Shown in pieces: positions 33,273 through 43,520 of a stretch of DNA of 64,000 nt; the first letter of the stretch is position 1, and each line of letters starts with the position of its first letter. Below the pieces are notes generated by a model. That model saw only the letters and a program-made list of their open reading frames with translations, was not told the DNA's origin and made no database searches. The DNA comes from Leucothrix arctica (GTDB lineage: Bacteria; Pseudomonadota; Gammaproteobacteria; Thiotrichales; Thiotrichaceae), in the NCBI RefSeq assembly GCF_003172895.1, contig NZ_QGKL01000039.1, positions 62,001-126,000 on the forward strand, read 5' to 3'. The position numbers and the translations under genes are program-made.

Positions 33273-35450
33273 TTAAACAGGTTGAAGTTTCGCATAGGCT
33301 AGTACCAGCCATTTACTACCTGAACTTTCAAAGTTCACTTGGACTCTTGCGTGGCTCCCCGAGCCTTCAGTGTCCGTGATCACTCCTATGCCGAATTTAG
33401 AGTGCTCAACAGCTTGTCCAATATGTAGCCCATCTTCACTTTTGGGTTCAAAGTTGTTTGTTATCGGGCGGCTGGTGGGTGCCCATGAGGATTTTGCAGC
33501 AACGGGCCTAACGCGCTCAATCAGACGGTCTGGGATTTCATGAATGAAGCGTGACGGTACGCCGTATTGGGTTGTACCATAAAGGCGACGCTGTTCGGCA
33601 AAAGACATGATTAGTTGCTTTTCCGCGCGAGTGATGCCCACGTAGCAAAGTCTTCTTTCTTCTTCCATTCTACCTAGGTCTTCGCTGGACTGTTGGCTTG
33701 GAAATAAACCTTCTTCTAAGCCGACTAAAAAGACTAGTGGAAACTCAAGGCCTTTAGCCGAGTGAAGTGTCATTAATTGAACGCAGTCATCGCCAGCTTT
33801 GCTTTGACTGTCTCCTGCCTCTAACGAAGCATGAGATAAGAATGCCGATAAGAAATCCATATTTGCATGTTCATCTTCTGGTTTGTAGATAAAACCTTGG
33901 GCTGCTGCAACCAATTCATTCAAGTTTTCAATGCGAGCTTCACCTTTGTCGCCTTTATCTTTGTGTAGATAGTGCGGCTTTAGTTGTGATGCCCGAATGA
34001 CTTGGTCAACTTGCTCTTCGAGGGTAAGTCCCGAAATGTTGTCTGCCATATCGTTGATTAGTTGAGTGAAGCCACTGATTGCATTCCCTGCTCGTGCGGT
34101 AAAGTGGTTTGACTTCAGTAGGGAGTCTGCTGCTTGCCATAGAGATAAGCCTTGGTCTCGGGCGTGGTCGCGTATAATGCTAGCTGTTTTGTCGCCGATG
34201 CTACGAGGTGGTTGGTTAATTATGCGGTCGAAAGATGGGTCATCGTGACGGTTTGCACTAAGGCGAAGGTAGGCGAGTGCGTCTTTGATTTCTGCGCGTT
34301 CAAAAAATCGTTGACCACCATAAATACGGTAGGGGACACTTGATTCAATTAATTGGCTTTCAAAGATACGTGATTGCGCATTCGAACGATAAAGAATGGC
34401 GCACTCTTGGTAGCTATTACCTTGGTCTAGCCATTGTTTGATGCGAGATACGGTATAGCGAGCTTCGTCATATTCATCATTTGCTGCGTAGAGGTGGATT
34501 AGTTCGCCGTCGCCTGCGTCCGTCCATAAGTTTTTGCCAAGTCGGCCGTTGTTATTACTAATAAGTGCATTGGCCGCTTTGAGTATATTTCCAGATGAGC
34601 GATAGTTTTGCTCTAATCGAACAGTATTGGTATCTGGGAAGTCGCGAGTGAAGTTTTGGATGTTTTCAATCTTTGCCCCGCGCCAGCCGTAAATTGATTG
34701 GTCATCGTCGCCCACTGCAAAAGGGGGGGTTGTGTCACCGGCAATTAGGCGCAACCAGCCGTACTGAAGAGTATTTGTATCTTGGAATTCGTCGACTAGT
34801 AAGTGACGAAATCTTCTGCGGTATTGTGCAAGCAGTTCAGGGTTGTCTCTAAGTAGTTCGAGGGAGCGAAGCAGGAGTTCTGCAAAGTCCACGACGCCTG
34901 ATTGTTGGCAAGTGGTTTCGTAAGCTTGATAAATATCACGCAAAACAGACGTTTGTGGGTCGCCCTTGTCTTCAATGTTTTGTGAACGCTCGCCTTTATC
35001 TTTGCAGGAGTTGATGTACCACTGGCTTTGGCGCGCTGGCCATGTGCCTTCGTCAAGCCCCATGTTACGACTGACACGCTTAACGATACGCAGCTGGTCG
35101 TCACTATCAAGGATTTGAAAAAGTTGAGGGAGTTTGGCTTCTTGCCAATGTCTTCTCAATAGTCGGTGGGATAAGCTATGGAACGTTCCTACCCACATAC
35201 CCGCCATCGGGTTTCCAAGGAGTTGTTCAATACGGCCTCGCATTTCTGCTGCTGCTTTATTGGTAAATGTTACCGCTAGTATGCTAAATGGGGAGCAGTC
35301 TTCGACTTGTATAAGCCACGCTATGCGGTGAACAAGTACACGAGTTTTTCCGCTTCCTGCTCCTGCGAGCACTAATGTGGGTGTGGCCGGAGATGATACG
35401 GCTTCGCGTTGCGGTTTATTTAAATCGTCGAGCAAGTGAGATACGTCCAT
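33273..35450 (-). CDS. uvrD: DNA helicase II UvrD
   Basis: 3'-5' SF1A helicase of nucleotide excision and mismatch repair. The 725 residues match UvrD length. Visible motifs: N-terminal LNKPQREAV (Q motif), Walker A GAGSGKT, TFTNKAAAEMR, Walker B LLVDEFQDTN, GDDDQSIYGWRGA, LEQNYRS and LMTLHSAKGLEFP. The C-terminal extension ends with GQAVEHSKFGIGVI, a segment typical of UvrD/PcrA and absent from Rep. I see no clear LexA box upstream, although E. coli uvrD is SOS-regulated. Confidence 0.94.
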   Translation of the reverse strand: MDVSHLLDDLNKPQREAVSSPATPTLVLAGAGSGKTRVLVHRIAWLIQVEDCSPFSILAVTFTNKAAAEMRGRIEQLLGNPMAGMWVGTFHSLSHRLLRRHWQEAKLPQLFQILDSDDQLRIVKRVSRNMGLDEGTWPARQSQWYINSCKDKGERSQNIEDKGDPQTSVLRDIYQAYETTCQQSGVVDFAELLLRSLELLRDNPELLAQYRRRFRHLLVDEFQDTNTLQYGWLRLIAGDTTPPFAVGDDDQSIYGWRGAKIENIQNFTRDFPDTNTVRLEQNYRSSGNILKAANALISNNNGRLGKNLWTDAGDGELIHLYAANDEYDEARYTVSRIKQWLDQGNSYQECAILYRSNAQSRIFESQLIESSVPYRIYGGQRFFERAEIKDALAYLRLSANRHDDPSFDRIINQPPRSIGDKTASIIRDHARDQGLSLWQAADSLLKSNHFTARAGNAISGFTQLINDMADNISGLTLEEQVDQVIRASQLKPHYLHKDKGDKGEARIENLNELVAAAQGFIYKPEDEHANMDFLSAFLSHASLEAGDSQSKAGDDCVQLMTLHSAKGLEFPLVFLVGLEEGLFPSQQSSEDLGRMEEERRLCYVGITRAEKQLIMSFAEQRRLYGTTQYGVPSRFIHEIPDRLIERVRPVAAKSSWAPTSRPITNNFEPKSEDGLHIGQAVEHSKFGIGVITDTEGSGSHARVQVNFESSGSKWLVLAYAKLQPV

Positions 35451-35643
35451 TGGCTAATTGTAACTTTCTCAGGCTATTGTGGCTACGTTCTTGCGGTACT
35501 TTTTGATGGTGGAGTTAGTCGGTGACGGGTTGATGTTACGAAAATCATTGCGGCGCAACCAGAGTGTTTGAAAAATAAATGCAGAGAGCTATTTTCCTAT
35601 ATAATTAGTGGTTATTAATGAATCATATTGAAGGTGAATAAAA

Positions 35644-36084
35644 TTGTTGAAAAGTTGCTCTCATCTGATTCAACGCAGTATCGTTTGGGTTCGTTATTTA
35701 AGGCGCATTAAGTATGTAAAATATGGTTTTTTTGCCATGCTGGTTATGCTGCTATTAATAGGGCTTAGGGTTGCTACTCAGTCGAGCAACCTCCCAGAAA
35801 GTTTGAACTTGAGTGATAAGTTTATTCATTTTTTTGTATTTTTTTGCTTTACCTTTCTGGCGGACTTGGTTTCTTCACGAGAGCCCTTTTGGTTTTGGAA
35901 GGCATTACCACTAGCTGCTTATGGCTTCGGTGTTGAGGTGTTGCAGTACTTTAGTCTGGATCGGAGTTTCTCGTTAATGGACGCATTGGCTGATTTCTCA
36001 GGGATATTAGTTTATTGGTTGTTAAAGCAGTTGATATATATGATTGCTCAAAGGCGTTCTGCCTCAGCTCAGTCAAAGATATAG
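35644..36084 (+). CDS. VanZ-like membrane protein
   Basis: A 146-residue integral membrane protein with four hydrophobic segments and the VanZ-like motifs LSDKFIHFFVFFCFTF and AYGFGVEVLQYF. The start is a TTG at 35644 with AAGGTG eight bases upstream; a second TTG follows immediately. VanZ-like proteins are linked to teicoplanin resistance in enterococci, but most proteobacterial members have no known role. It precedes the ATP synthase operon by about 200 bp and is separated from it by a promoter. Confidence 0.75.
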   Translation: MLKSCSHLIQRSIVWVRYLRRIKYVKYGFFAMLVMLLLIGLRVATQSSNLPESLNLSDKFIHFFVFFCFTFLADLVSSREPFWFWKALPLAAYGFGVEVLQYFSLDRSFSLMDALADFSGILVYWLLKQLIYMIAQRRSASAQSKI

Positions 36085-36193
36085 GGTTGTTTGTTTACTT
36101 GGTTTTTACGGGTCGTGTCGGTAATTGTCTAGATAAGAAATAATATAGGAGGGGTTTGCTTGAGACTTTATGTAGCTAGGTCTTATAGTGTTG

Positions 36194-36222
36194 TTGACCG
36201 CTACAAGGTGAGTCTTTATACT
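36194..36222 (+). promoter_or_regulatory. sigma-70 promoter of the ATP synthase operon
   Basis: TTGACC (36194-36199) and TATACT (36217-36222) with the ideal 17-bp spacing: ten of twelve bases match consensus. The predicted start near 36229 gives a leader of about 52 bases before atpI. Confidence 0.7.
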
Positions 36223-36280
36223 GCGCTGACTATTTAGAACGATAAGATTACTAAGTGTTGATACAGGGCGGAGAAAGCAG

Positions 36281-36634
36281 TTGCAAAGGTTAATAATCAT
36301 TCAAGCTGGTCTTGTGCTATTTGCAGCGATTGGGTCATTTTTCTATTTTGGTAGTCACGCGGTATCAGCGACGATATTCGGTGGTGTGATTGCAATGGTA
36401 AATACTGTTCTCCTTTCTAGACGTTTGAATGCAGCTAGCGACCTAGCTGAAAATAATCCAAACGCAGGCGCTCTCACTCTCTATTTGGGCGTTATTCAAC
36501 GTTTTGTTTTTACACTAATCATGTTCGCAGTCGGTATTAAGGTATTGAACTTAGTGCCACCAATAGCGATTATCGGCGGTTTTGCGGTAGCGCAATTAGG
36601 ATTTATGATTTGTGGCTCTACTCAGAAAAAATGA
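36281..36634 (+). CDS. atpI: ATP synthase subunit I (AtpI)
   Basis: A 117-residue membrane protein with four hydrophobic segments, located first in the atp operon as usual. The FGGVIAMVNTVLLSRR segment and the spacing of helices fit the family. AtpI helps c-ring assembly or magnesium supply but is not a stable part of the enzyme. The likely start is TTG at 36281, with GGAG eight bases upstream; no ATG is available near the N-terminus. Confidence 0.8.
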   Translation: MQRLIIIQAGLVLFAAIGSFFYFGSHAVSATIFGGVIAMVNTVLLSRRLNAASDLAENNPNAGALTLYLGVIQRFVFTLIMFAVGIKVLNLVPPIAIIGGFAVAQLGFMICGSTQKK

Positions 36635-36686
36635 GTAAGCGGCAAGTTAAGCAAGAATTTTTTAACTTTTTAAAGGTGGGTAGGTT

Positions 36687-37550
36687 GTGAGCGAAAGTAA
36701 TGCGCCAGCAATTTCAAACCCTGTTGAGTACATACAGCACCATTTGCAAAATTTAAGCATTGGAGGCCAGCCAGAAGCTTTGGTTGATTTCAGTGTGTTT
36801 TTTGTAGATATATTTTTGGTGACTGTCGCGCTTGCAGGGGTGTTTGCATTTGTAGCATATAAAGTAGGTCAAAGTCTGGATCCAGATAAACCTACTGGTA
36901 TGCAAAATATTTTAGAAATGATTGTTGAGTTTGTTAATCAGCAAGTTAAAGATATTTTCCCGAGTGCAGATCAGTGGGTTGGTCCATTAGCAATTACTAT
37001 CTTTGTGATGGTTATTCTAATGAATGCTATGGATATTATTCCAGTTGACTTGTTGCCTAGTTTGATCGCTGGTATAGCAAGTATTTTTGGTGCAGATCCA
37101 CATCACGTTTATTTTAAAGTAGTACCTACTACTAATCTCGATACTACATTCGCTCTAGCGCTTATGGTGTTCTTGTTGATTATGTACTACAACATTAAGA
37201 GTAAGGGTTTTGCTGGGTACCTTATGGTATTCCTAACTCATCCATTCGCGGCAGAGACGCCATGGGTAAAAGTTATCCTTGCTCCAGCAAATATCATGAT
37301 GACAATTATTGAAGAGCTTGCTAAACCCATTAGTATGGGGCTTCGATTATTTGGGAACATGTTTGCCGGTGAATTATTATTCCTGCTTATCGCCCTACTG
37401 GGTGTGGGCTGGGCAATGCCAGGACAGATCGTTCTTGGTTCGGTATGGGCTATTTTCCATATTATGGTTGTTTTGCTACAAGCTTACATCTTCATGCTAC
37501 TGACTATTATCTTCCTAGGTATAGCAAGTCAAAGCAGTGAAGATCACTAA
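36687..37550 (+). CDS. atpB: ATP synthase F0 subunit a
   Basis: Stator subunit forming the proton half-channels, 287 residues, starting at GTG. About six membrane helices. The essential arginine is Arg220 in ISMGLRLFGNMFAGEL, and the final helix contains LLQAYIFMLLTIIFL. Proton-type features agree with the c subunit. Second gene of the operon, 52 bp after atpI. Confidence 0.96.
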   Translation: MSESNAPAISNPVEYIQHHLQNLSIGGQPEALVDFSVFFVDIFLVTVALAGVFAFVAYKVGQSLDPDKPTGMQNILEMIVEFVNQQVKDIFPSADQWVGPLAITIFVMVILMNAMDIIPVDLLPSLIAGIASIFGADPHHVYFKVVPTTNLDTTFALALMVFLLIMYYNIKSKGFAGYLMVFLTHPFAAETPWVKVILAPANIMMTIIEELAKPISMGLRLFGNMFAGELLFLLIALLGVGWAMPGQIVLGSVWAIFHIMVVLLQAYIFMLLTIIFLGIASQSSEDH

Positions 37551-37599
37551 AGTTTTTTGTTTTAAATTTTTTATTATTTTTATTTTTTAGGAGTTCACT

Positions 37600-37884
37600 A
37601 TGGATGCTTCAGTAGTATCTGAAATCGTATCAGCAACAGCAATGGTTGTAGGTATCGTTCTAGCAGCAGCTGCACTAGGTTCTGCATTAGGTTGGGGTTT
37701 AATCTGCTCTAAGTTCATCGAAGGTATCGCACGTCAGCCAGAGATGCGTTCTCAGCTAACGGGTCAGATGCTTTTCGCTGGTGGTTTGATGGAAGCATTC
37801 CCAATGATCGTATTGGGTATTTCAATGTGGTTTATCTTTGCTAACCCTTTCCTTGCATCAGCTGCAACGGCAATCGCGGGCTAA
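37600..37884 (+). CDS. atpE: ATP synthase F0 subunit c
   Basis: Two-helix proteolipid of the rotor ring, 94 residues. The polar loop is ARQPE (44-48), and the ion-binding carboxylate is Glu65 (GGLMEAFPMI). Ala66 follows the Glu, and Trp32 sits where sodium-type rings have Gln, so coupling to protons rather than sodium is the likely reading. AGGAG lies eight bases upstream of the ATG. Confidence 0.96.
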   Translation: MDASVVSEIVSATAMVVGIVLAAAALGSALGWGLICSKFIEGIARQPEMRSQLTGQMLFAGGLMEAFPMIVLGISMWFIFANPFLASAATAIAG

Positions 37885-37937
37885 TTGCTCTTTGCAATGT
37901 TAGAAGTTTTGAAACTTAACATTCGGAGTAAGTAATT

Positions 37938-38408
37938 ATGAATGTCACAGCTACCCTATTTGGACAGCTAATAGTATTTACTGTCCTAATTTGGTTCATC
38001 AAACAGTACCTGTGGGAACCTGTCATCACTGCGTTAGAAGATCGAAAGACGCGTGTTGCAGAGGGCTTGGCAGCTGCTGAAGAAGGTCATAAGTTTGAAG
38101 AGCAAGCGCAAAAGCAAGTTGAAGAAGAGCTGGGTGCAGCTAAGAATCAATCTGCTGAGTTAATTGCTCAGGCGCAGAAGCGCGCATCTGAAATCGTTGA
38201 AAAAGCTAAGGCTGACGCAACGGAAGAAGCGAATCGTATTAAGTCAGCTGGTGAAGCTGAATTAACGATGGAGCGTAGCCGAGCGACTGAAGAACTTCGT
38301 TCGCAAGTTGCTACATTAGCGATAAGCGGTGCTGAAAAGATCCTAGGTAAGGAAATTGACAGTAACGTACACGCTAAAGCACTAGCTGAACTGGCCGCAA
38401 AAATCTAG
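37938..38408 (+). CDS. atpF: ATP synthase F0 subunit b
   Basis: Peripheral stalk protein, 156 residues, the usual length. One N-terminal membrane helix (about 5-24, LFGQLIVFTVLIWFIKQYLW) is followed by a long charged coiled coil (about 35-130) and a short C-terminal delta-binding segment (SGAEKILGKEID). Only one b gene is present, so the stalk is a homodimer. Confidence 0.95.
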   Translation: MNVTATLFGQLIVFTVLIWFIKQYLWEPVITALEDRKTRVAEGLAAAEEGHKFEEQAQKQVEEELGAAKNQSAELIAQAQKRASEIVEKAKADATEEANRIKSAGEAELTMERSRATEELRSQVATLAISGAEKILGKEIDSNVHAKALAELAAKI

Positions 38409-38419
38409 GTGGTGCCAAA

Positions 38420-38953
38420 ATGTCTGAATTGACAACTGCTGCACGTCCTTATGCTAAAGCTGTATTCGAAATCGCAGAGGCAACTGGTTCTTTAGACTCA
38501 TGGTCTGAACAACTAGGTCTCATGGCGTCGATTGTCGCTTCGGAAGATTCAGCTTCATTGCTGGATAATCCTAAAGTAAGTACTTCACAAAAAATTGACT
38601 CGTTCGTTGAATTCGCCTCAGGTGATTTGAACGAACAAAGTGTCAATCTTCTGAAGTCGCTTGGTGAGAACAATCGTTTTGTATTACTTCCAGATGTAGC
38701 TTCTCTTTTTGAAGAGCTTAAGTCTGAGTCTCAAGGTGAAGTAGAGGGTGAGTTAATCGCCGCTGCTAAAGTTAACCAAGAGCAAGAAGATGCAATTGTC
38801 GCAGCGTTAGAAAAGCGTTTGGGCCGTAAAGTAAAGCTCGTTACCAAAATTGATGAAACCCTATTGGGCGGCGCGGTTATACGCGTTGGCGATTTGGTAA
38901 TTGATGGTTCGCTACAGGGTCGCTTTCAAACTTTGAAATCGAACCTTAGCTGA
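38420..38953 (+). CDS. atpH: ATP synthase F1 subunit delta
   Basis: Links the b stalk to the top of the alpha/beta hexamer. The 177 residues show the N-terminal six-helix domain (ARPYAKAVFEIA, then SLDSWSEQL) and the conserved C-terminal part (KLVTKIDETLLGGAVIRVGD, then DGSLQGRFQTLK). Spacing of 11 bp from atpF and 17 bp to atpA fits one polycistron. Confidence 0.95.
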   Translation: MSELTTAARPYAKAVFEIAEATGSLDSWSEQLGLMASIVASEDSASLLDNPKVSTSQKIDSFVEFASGDLNEQSVNLLKSLGENNRFVLLPDVASLFEELKSESQGEVEGELIAAAKVNQEQEDAIVAALEKRLGRKVKLVTKIDETLLGGAVIRVGDLVIDGSLQGRFQTLKSNLS

Positions 38954-38970
38954 TATAGAGGAATATCTAA

Positions 38971-40512
38971 ATGCAACTGAACCCAACTGAAATCAGTGAT
39001 CTGATCAAGAAGCGTATTGAAAGCTTCGACGCAGATACTGAAGCAAGAACAGAGGGTACAATCGTATCGGTTATGGACGGTATCGTTCGTATCCACGGAC
39101 TTGGCGAAGTAATGTCAGGTGAAATGATTGAATTCTCGACAGGCACATATGGTTTGGCGCTTAACTTAGAGCGTGATTCTGTTGGTGCTGTAGTCTTAGG
39201 TGACTACAAAGGTATTAAAGAAGGTGACACTGTTAAGTGTACTGGTCGCATCCTAGAAGTACCTGTTGGTCCAGAGCTAATGGGTCGCGTTGTCGACACA
39301 TTGGGTCAACCAATTGATGGTAAAGGCGCGATTGAAACTACTTTGTTCGGCCCAATCGAACAAGTTGCTCCGGGTGTAATCGACCGTAAATCGGTAGATG
39401 AGCCAATGGAAACAGGTATCAAAGCACTAGATGCAATGGTTCCTGTTGGACGTGGTCAGCGTGAGTTGATCATTGGAGACCGCCAGACTGGTAAGACTGC
39501 TATCGCTATCGATGCAATCATCAATCAGAAAGGTAAAAACGTTAAGTGTATTTACGTAGCAGTTGGTCAGAAGGCTTCTTCTGTTGCTGGTATCGTACGT
39601 AAACTTGAAGAATACGGCGCAATGGATTACACAATCGTTGTCGCGGCTAACGCTTCTGACCCTGCATCTATGCAGTATCTTGCTCCGTACGCTGGTTGTG
39701 CGATGGGTGAATACTTCCGTGATCGTGGTGAAGATGCATTAATCATCTATGATGATTTGACTAAGCAAGCATGGGCTTACCGTCAGGTATCTCTATTGCT
39801 ACGTCGTCCGCCAGGTCGTGAAGCTTATCCTGGAGATGTTTTCTATCTTCACTCTCGTCTACTAGAGCGTTCTGCTCGAGTTAACGCTGACTATGTTGAG
39901 CGTATGACTAATGGCGAAGTGAAAGGTAAGACAGGTTCTTTGACGGCTTATCCAATCATCGAGACTCAAGAGGGTGATGTTTCTGCATTCGTTGCAACAA
40001 ACGTTATCTCTATTACCGATGGTCAGATCTTCCTAGATACAGATTTGTTTAACTCAGGTAACCGTCCTGCGATTGATGCTGGTTTGTCAGTATCTCGTGT
40101 AGGTGGTGCCGCTCAGACGAAAATCATCAAGAAACTTGGTGGTGGTGTACGTCTTGATTTGGCTCAGTACCGTGAATTGGCAGCATTCTCTCAGTTTGCT
40201 TCTGATCTTGATGAAGGTACTCGTAAGCAGATTGAACGTGGTCAGCGTGTTACAGCGCTAATGAGTCAAGCTCAATACTCTCCATTATCGACTTCGGAAC
40301 TAGGTTTGGTGCTATTCGCAGCAAACGAAGGTTTCCTTGATGATATCGAAGTAGCAAAAGTCGGTGACTTTGAAGCAGCGTTGCGTTCTTATGCAAATGC
40401 TGAAAAATCAGAGTTCATGACTTCAGTGAATGAGTCGGGTAAGTACAACGACGAGATTGCTGCTGAAATGCGTAGCTTGATTGAAGATTTTAAATCCAAA
40501 AGTACTTGGTAA
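38971..40512 (+). CDS. atpA: ATP synthase F1 subunit alpha
   Basis: Non-catalytic nucleotide-binding subunit of the hexamer, 513 residues, the standard length. Walker A is GDRQTGKT (169-176). The alpha-specific segments [20 protein letters not shown] and [14 protein letters not shown] are present. No truncation or missing residues seen. Confidence 0.97.
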   Translation: MQLNPTEISDLIKKRIESFDADTEARTEGTIVSVMDGIVRIHGLGEVMSGEMIEFSTGTYGLALNLERDSVGAVVLGDYKGIKEGDTVKCTGRILEVPVGPELMGRVVDTLGQPIDGKGAIETTLFGPIEQVAPGVIDRKSVDEPMETGIKALDAMVPVGRGQRELIIGDRQTGKTAIAIDAIINQKGKNVKCIYVAVGQKASSVAGIVRKLEEYGAMDYTIVVAANASDPASMQYLAPYAGCAMGEYFRDRGEDALIIYDDLTKQAWAYRQVSLLLRRPPGREAYPGDVFYLHSRLLERSARVNADYVERMTNGEVKGKTGSLTAYPIIETQEGDVSAFVATNVISITDGQIFLDTDLFNSGNRPAIDAGLSVSRVGGAAQTKIIKKLGGGVRLDLAQYRELAAFSQFASDLDEGTRKQIERGQRVTALMSQAQYSPLSTSELGLVLFAANEGFLDDIEVAKVGDFEAALRSYANAEKSEFMTSVNESGKYNDEIAAEMRSLIEDFKSKSTW

Positions 40513-40527
40513 CGGGAGGAACGTCCC

Positions 40528-41391
40528 ATGGCAGGTCTAAAGGAAATACGATCTCAGATTGGTAGTATTCAAAATACCAAAAAGATCACTAAAGCAATGG
40601 AAATGGTTGCTGCGTCCAAGATGCGTCGTGCAAAAGAGCGAATGCAAGAATCTCGCCCTTATGCAGATAAAATGCGACAAGTTGTAGGACATTTGGCGAA
40701 TGGTCACCTCGAATATAAGCATCCTTATACGGTTGAACGTGAAGATGTAAAACGAGTTGGTTATATTATTATTTCATCAGATCGCGGTCTGTGTGGTGGA
40801 TTGAACGGTAATTTGTTCAAGAAAGCATTTCAGGACATAGCGAAATGGAAAGAGCAGAACGTTGAGATCGATATTGCGGTTCTTGGCGGTAAGGCACTTT
40901 CGGCATTTCGTCGTTATGGTGTTGTAGCAGAAAATACCCAATTGGGTGATAAGCCTTCTCTTACCGATATTATCGGTACGATTAAGGTGATGCTTGACGC
41001 TTACGAAGAAGGCCGAATTGATCGTCTGTTCTTGGTGGAAAATAAATTCGTTAACAGCATGACACAATCGCCACAAGTAACTCAGCTAATACCTGTTGTT
41101 GCTTCTGAGTCAGAAGATGATGTCCAGACACATTGGGATTATCTTTATGAGCCAGAGTCTGAAGTGGTTATTGATAAGTTAATGACACGTTACATTGAGT
41201 CATTGGTTTATCAGGGTGTCGTCGAAAATATCGCCTGCGAAATGTCGGCGCGTATGGTTGCTATGAAGAGTGCATCTGATAATGCAGGAAATATTATCAA
41301 TGACCTTAAATTAGCTTACAACAAGGCGCGTCAGGCTTCGATTACTCAGGAAATTTCCGAGATCGTTTCAGGTGCTGCAGCGGTTGGTTAA
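40528..41391 (+). CDS. atpG: ATP synthase F1 subunit gamma
   Basis: Central rotor shaft, 287 residues. The N-terminal helix ([20 protein letters not shown]), the core [15 protein letters not shown], and the C-terminal helix with [17 protein letters not shown] are all characteristic. GGGAGG lies ten bases upstream of the ATG. Confidence 0.96.
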   Translation: MAGLKEIRSQIGSIQNTKKITKAMEMVAASKMRRAKERMQESRPYADKMRQVVGHLANGHLEYKHPYTVEREDVKRVGYIIISSDRGLCGGLNGNLFKKAFQDIAKWKEQNVEIDIAVLGGKALSAFRRYGVVAENTQLGDKPSLTDIIGTIKVMLDAYEEGRIDRLFLVENKFVNSMTQSPQVTQLIPVVASESEDDVQTHWDYLYEPESEVVIDKLMTRYIESLVYQGVVENIACEMSARMVAMKSASDNAGNIINDLKLAYNKARQASITQEISEIVSGAAAVG

Positions 41392-41410
41392 ACCGCTAGC
41401 GACTGACTGA

Positions 41411-42826
<1,416 letters not shown>

Positions 42827-42841
42827 TAGTGGAGTAATATC

Positions 42842-43267
42842 ATGGCTACAACTATACGTTTGGATGTGGTGAGTGCTGAAGGTGAGCTGTTTTCTGGGCA
42901 TGTGCAGGAAGTTTCTGTTCCAGGAGAGATGGGCTCAATGGGTATTTTGCCGAACCATAGTCAGTTAATTGCGACTTTGAAGCCAGGTGAACTCAACTAT
43001 AAAACAAGTGACGGTGTTTCATCGTTATTTGTTGCTGGTGGAATTGTAGAAGTACAGCCAACTATCGTTACGGTATTGGCTGACTCCGCGGTCCGCGCTG
43101 AAGACCTTGATGAAGCCGCTGCGGCGGATGCAATTCAAGGTGCTGAAGATGCTCTAGCGGGTAAAGATCCAGAAGATATGGATTATGCTGCTATTCAAGC
43201 AGAGTTAGATGCTGCTAAAGCACAGATGGAAATGATTCACCGCATAGGAAAAACACTGAGAAGTTAA
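42842..43267 (+). CDS. atpC: ATP synthase F1 subunit epsilon
   Basis: Rotor foot and inhibitory subunit, 141 residues. The N-terminal beta sandwich (LDVVSAEGELFSGHVQEVSV, GSMGILPNHSQLIA, LFVAGGIVEVQPTIVTVLAD) is followed by a C-terminal helical hairpin (about 85-141) of full length, so epsilon inhibition is possible. Last gene of the operon, followed by a terminator. Confidence 0.95.
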   Translation: MATTIRLDVVSAEGELFSGHVQEVSVPGEMGSMGILPNHSQLIATLKPGELNYKTSDGVSSLFVAGGIVEVQPTIVTVLADSAVRAEDLDEAAAADAIQGAEDALAGKDPEDMDYAAIQAELDAAKAQMEMIHRIGKTLRS

Positions 43268-43290
43268 TTCTAAGTGGTTAGAGTAAAAAC

Positions 43291-43318
43291 AAAAAGCGGC
43301 CTTTGGGTCGCTTTTTTT
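43291..43318 (+). terminator. rho-independent terminator of the atp operon
   Basis: Stem of five A plus GCGGCC paired with GGTCGC plus five T (one G-U pair), loop TTTG, ending in seven T. It lies 24 bp after the atpC stop. Confidence 0.88.
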
Positions 43319-43411
43319 ATGAACGTAGCATAAATAAAGATTTTTATGCTGCTACTTATCGTATATTTAGGCATATAAACAAAAAAACCGTATCTTTACC
43401 GCACCTTTTTT

Positions 43412-43440
43412 TTGAATGTAGCTTGATTTAATACTATACT
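43412..43440 (+). promoter_or_regulatory. sigma-70 promoter of the repeat lipoprotein gene
   Basis: TTGAAT (43412-43417) and TATACT (43435-43440) at exactly 17 bp. The predicted start near 43447 gives a 74-base leader. This separates the gene from the atp operon. Confidence 0.6.
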
Positions 43441-43520
43441 TGCGATGCGGATAAACAATAATATATAGATCGTTTGTTCAATCTAAATCTACGCAGTTAA
43501 CTAGTTAAAGGATGTATTAC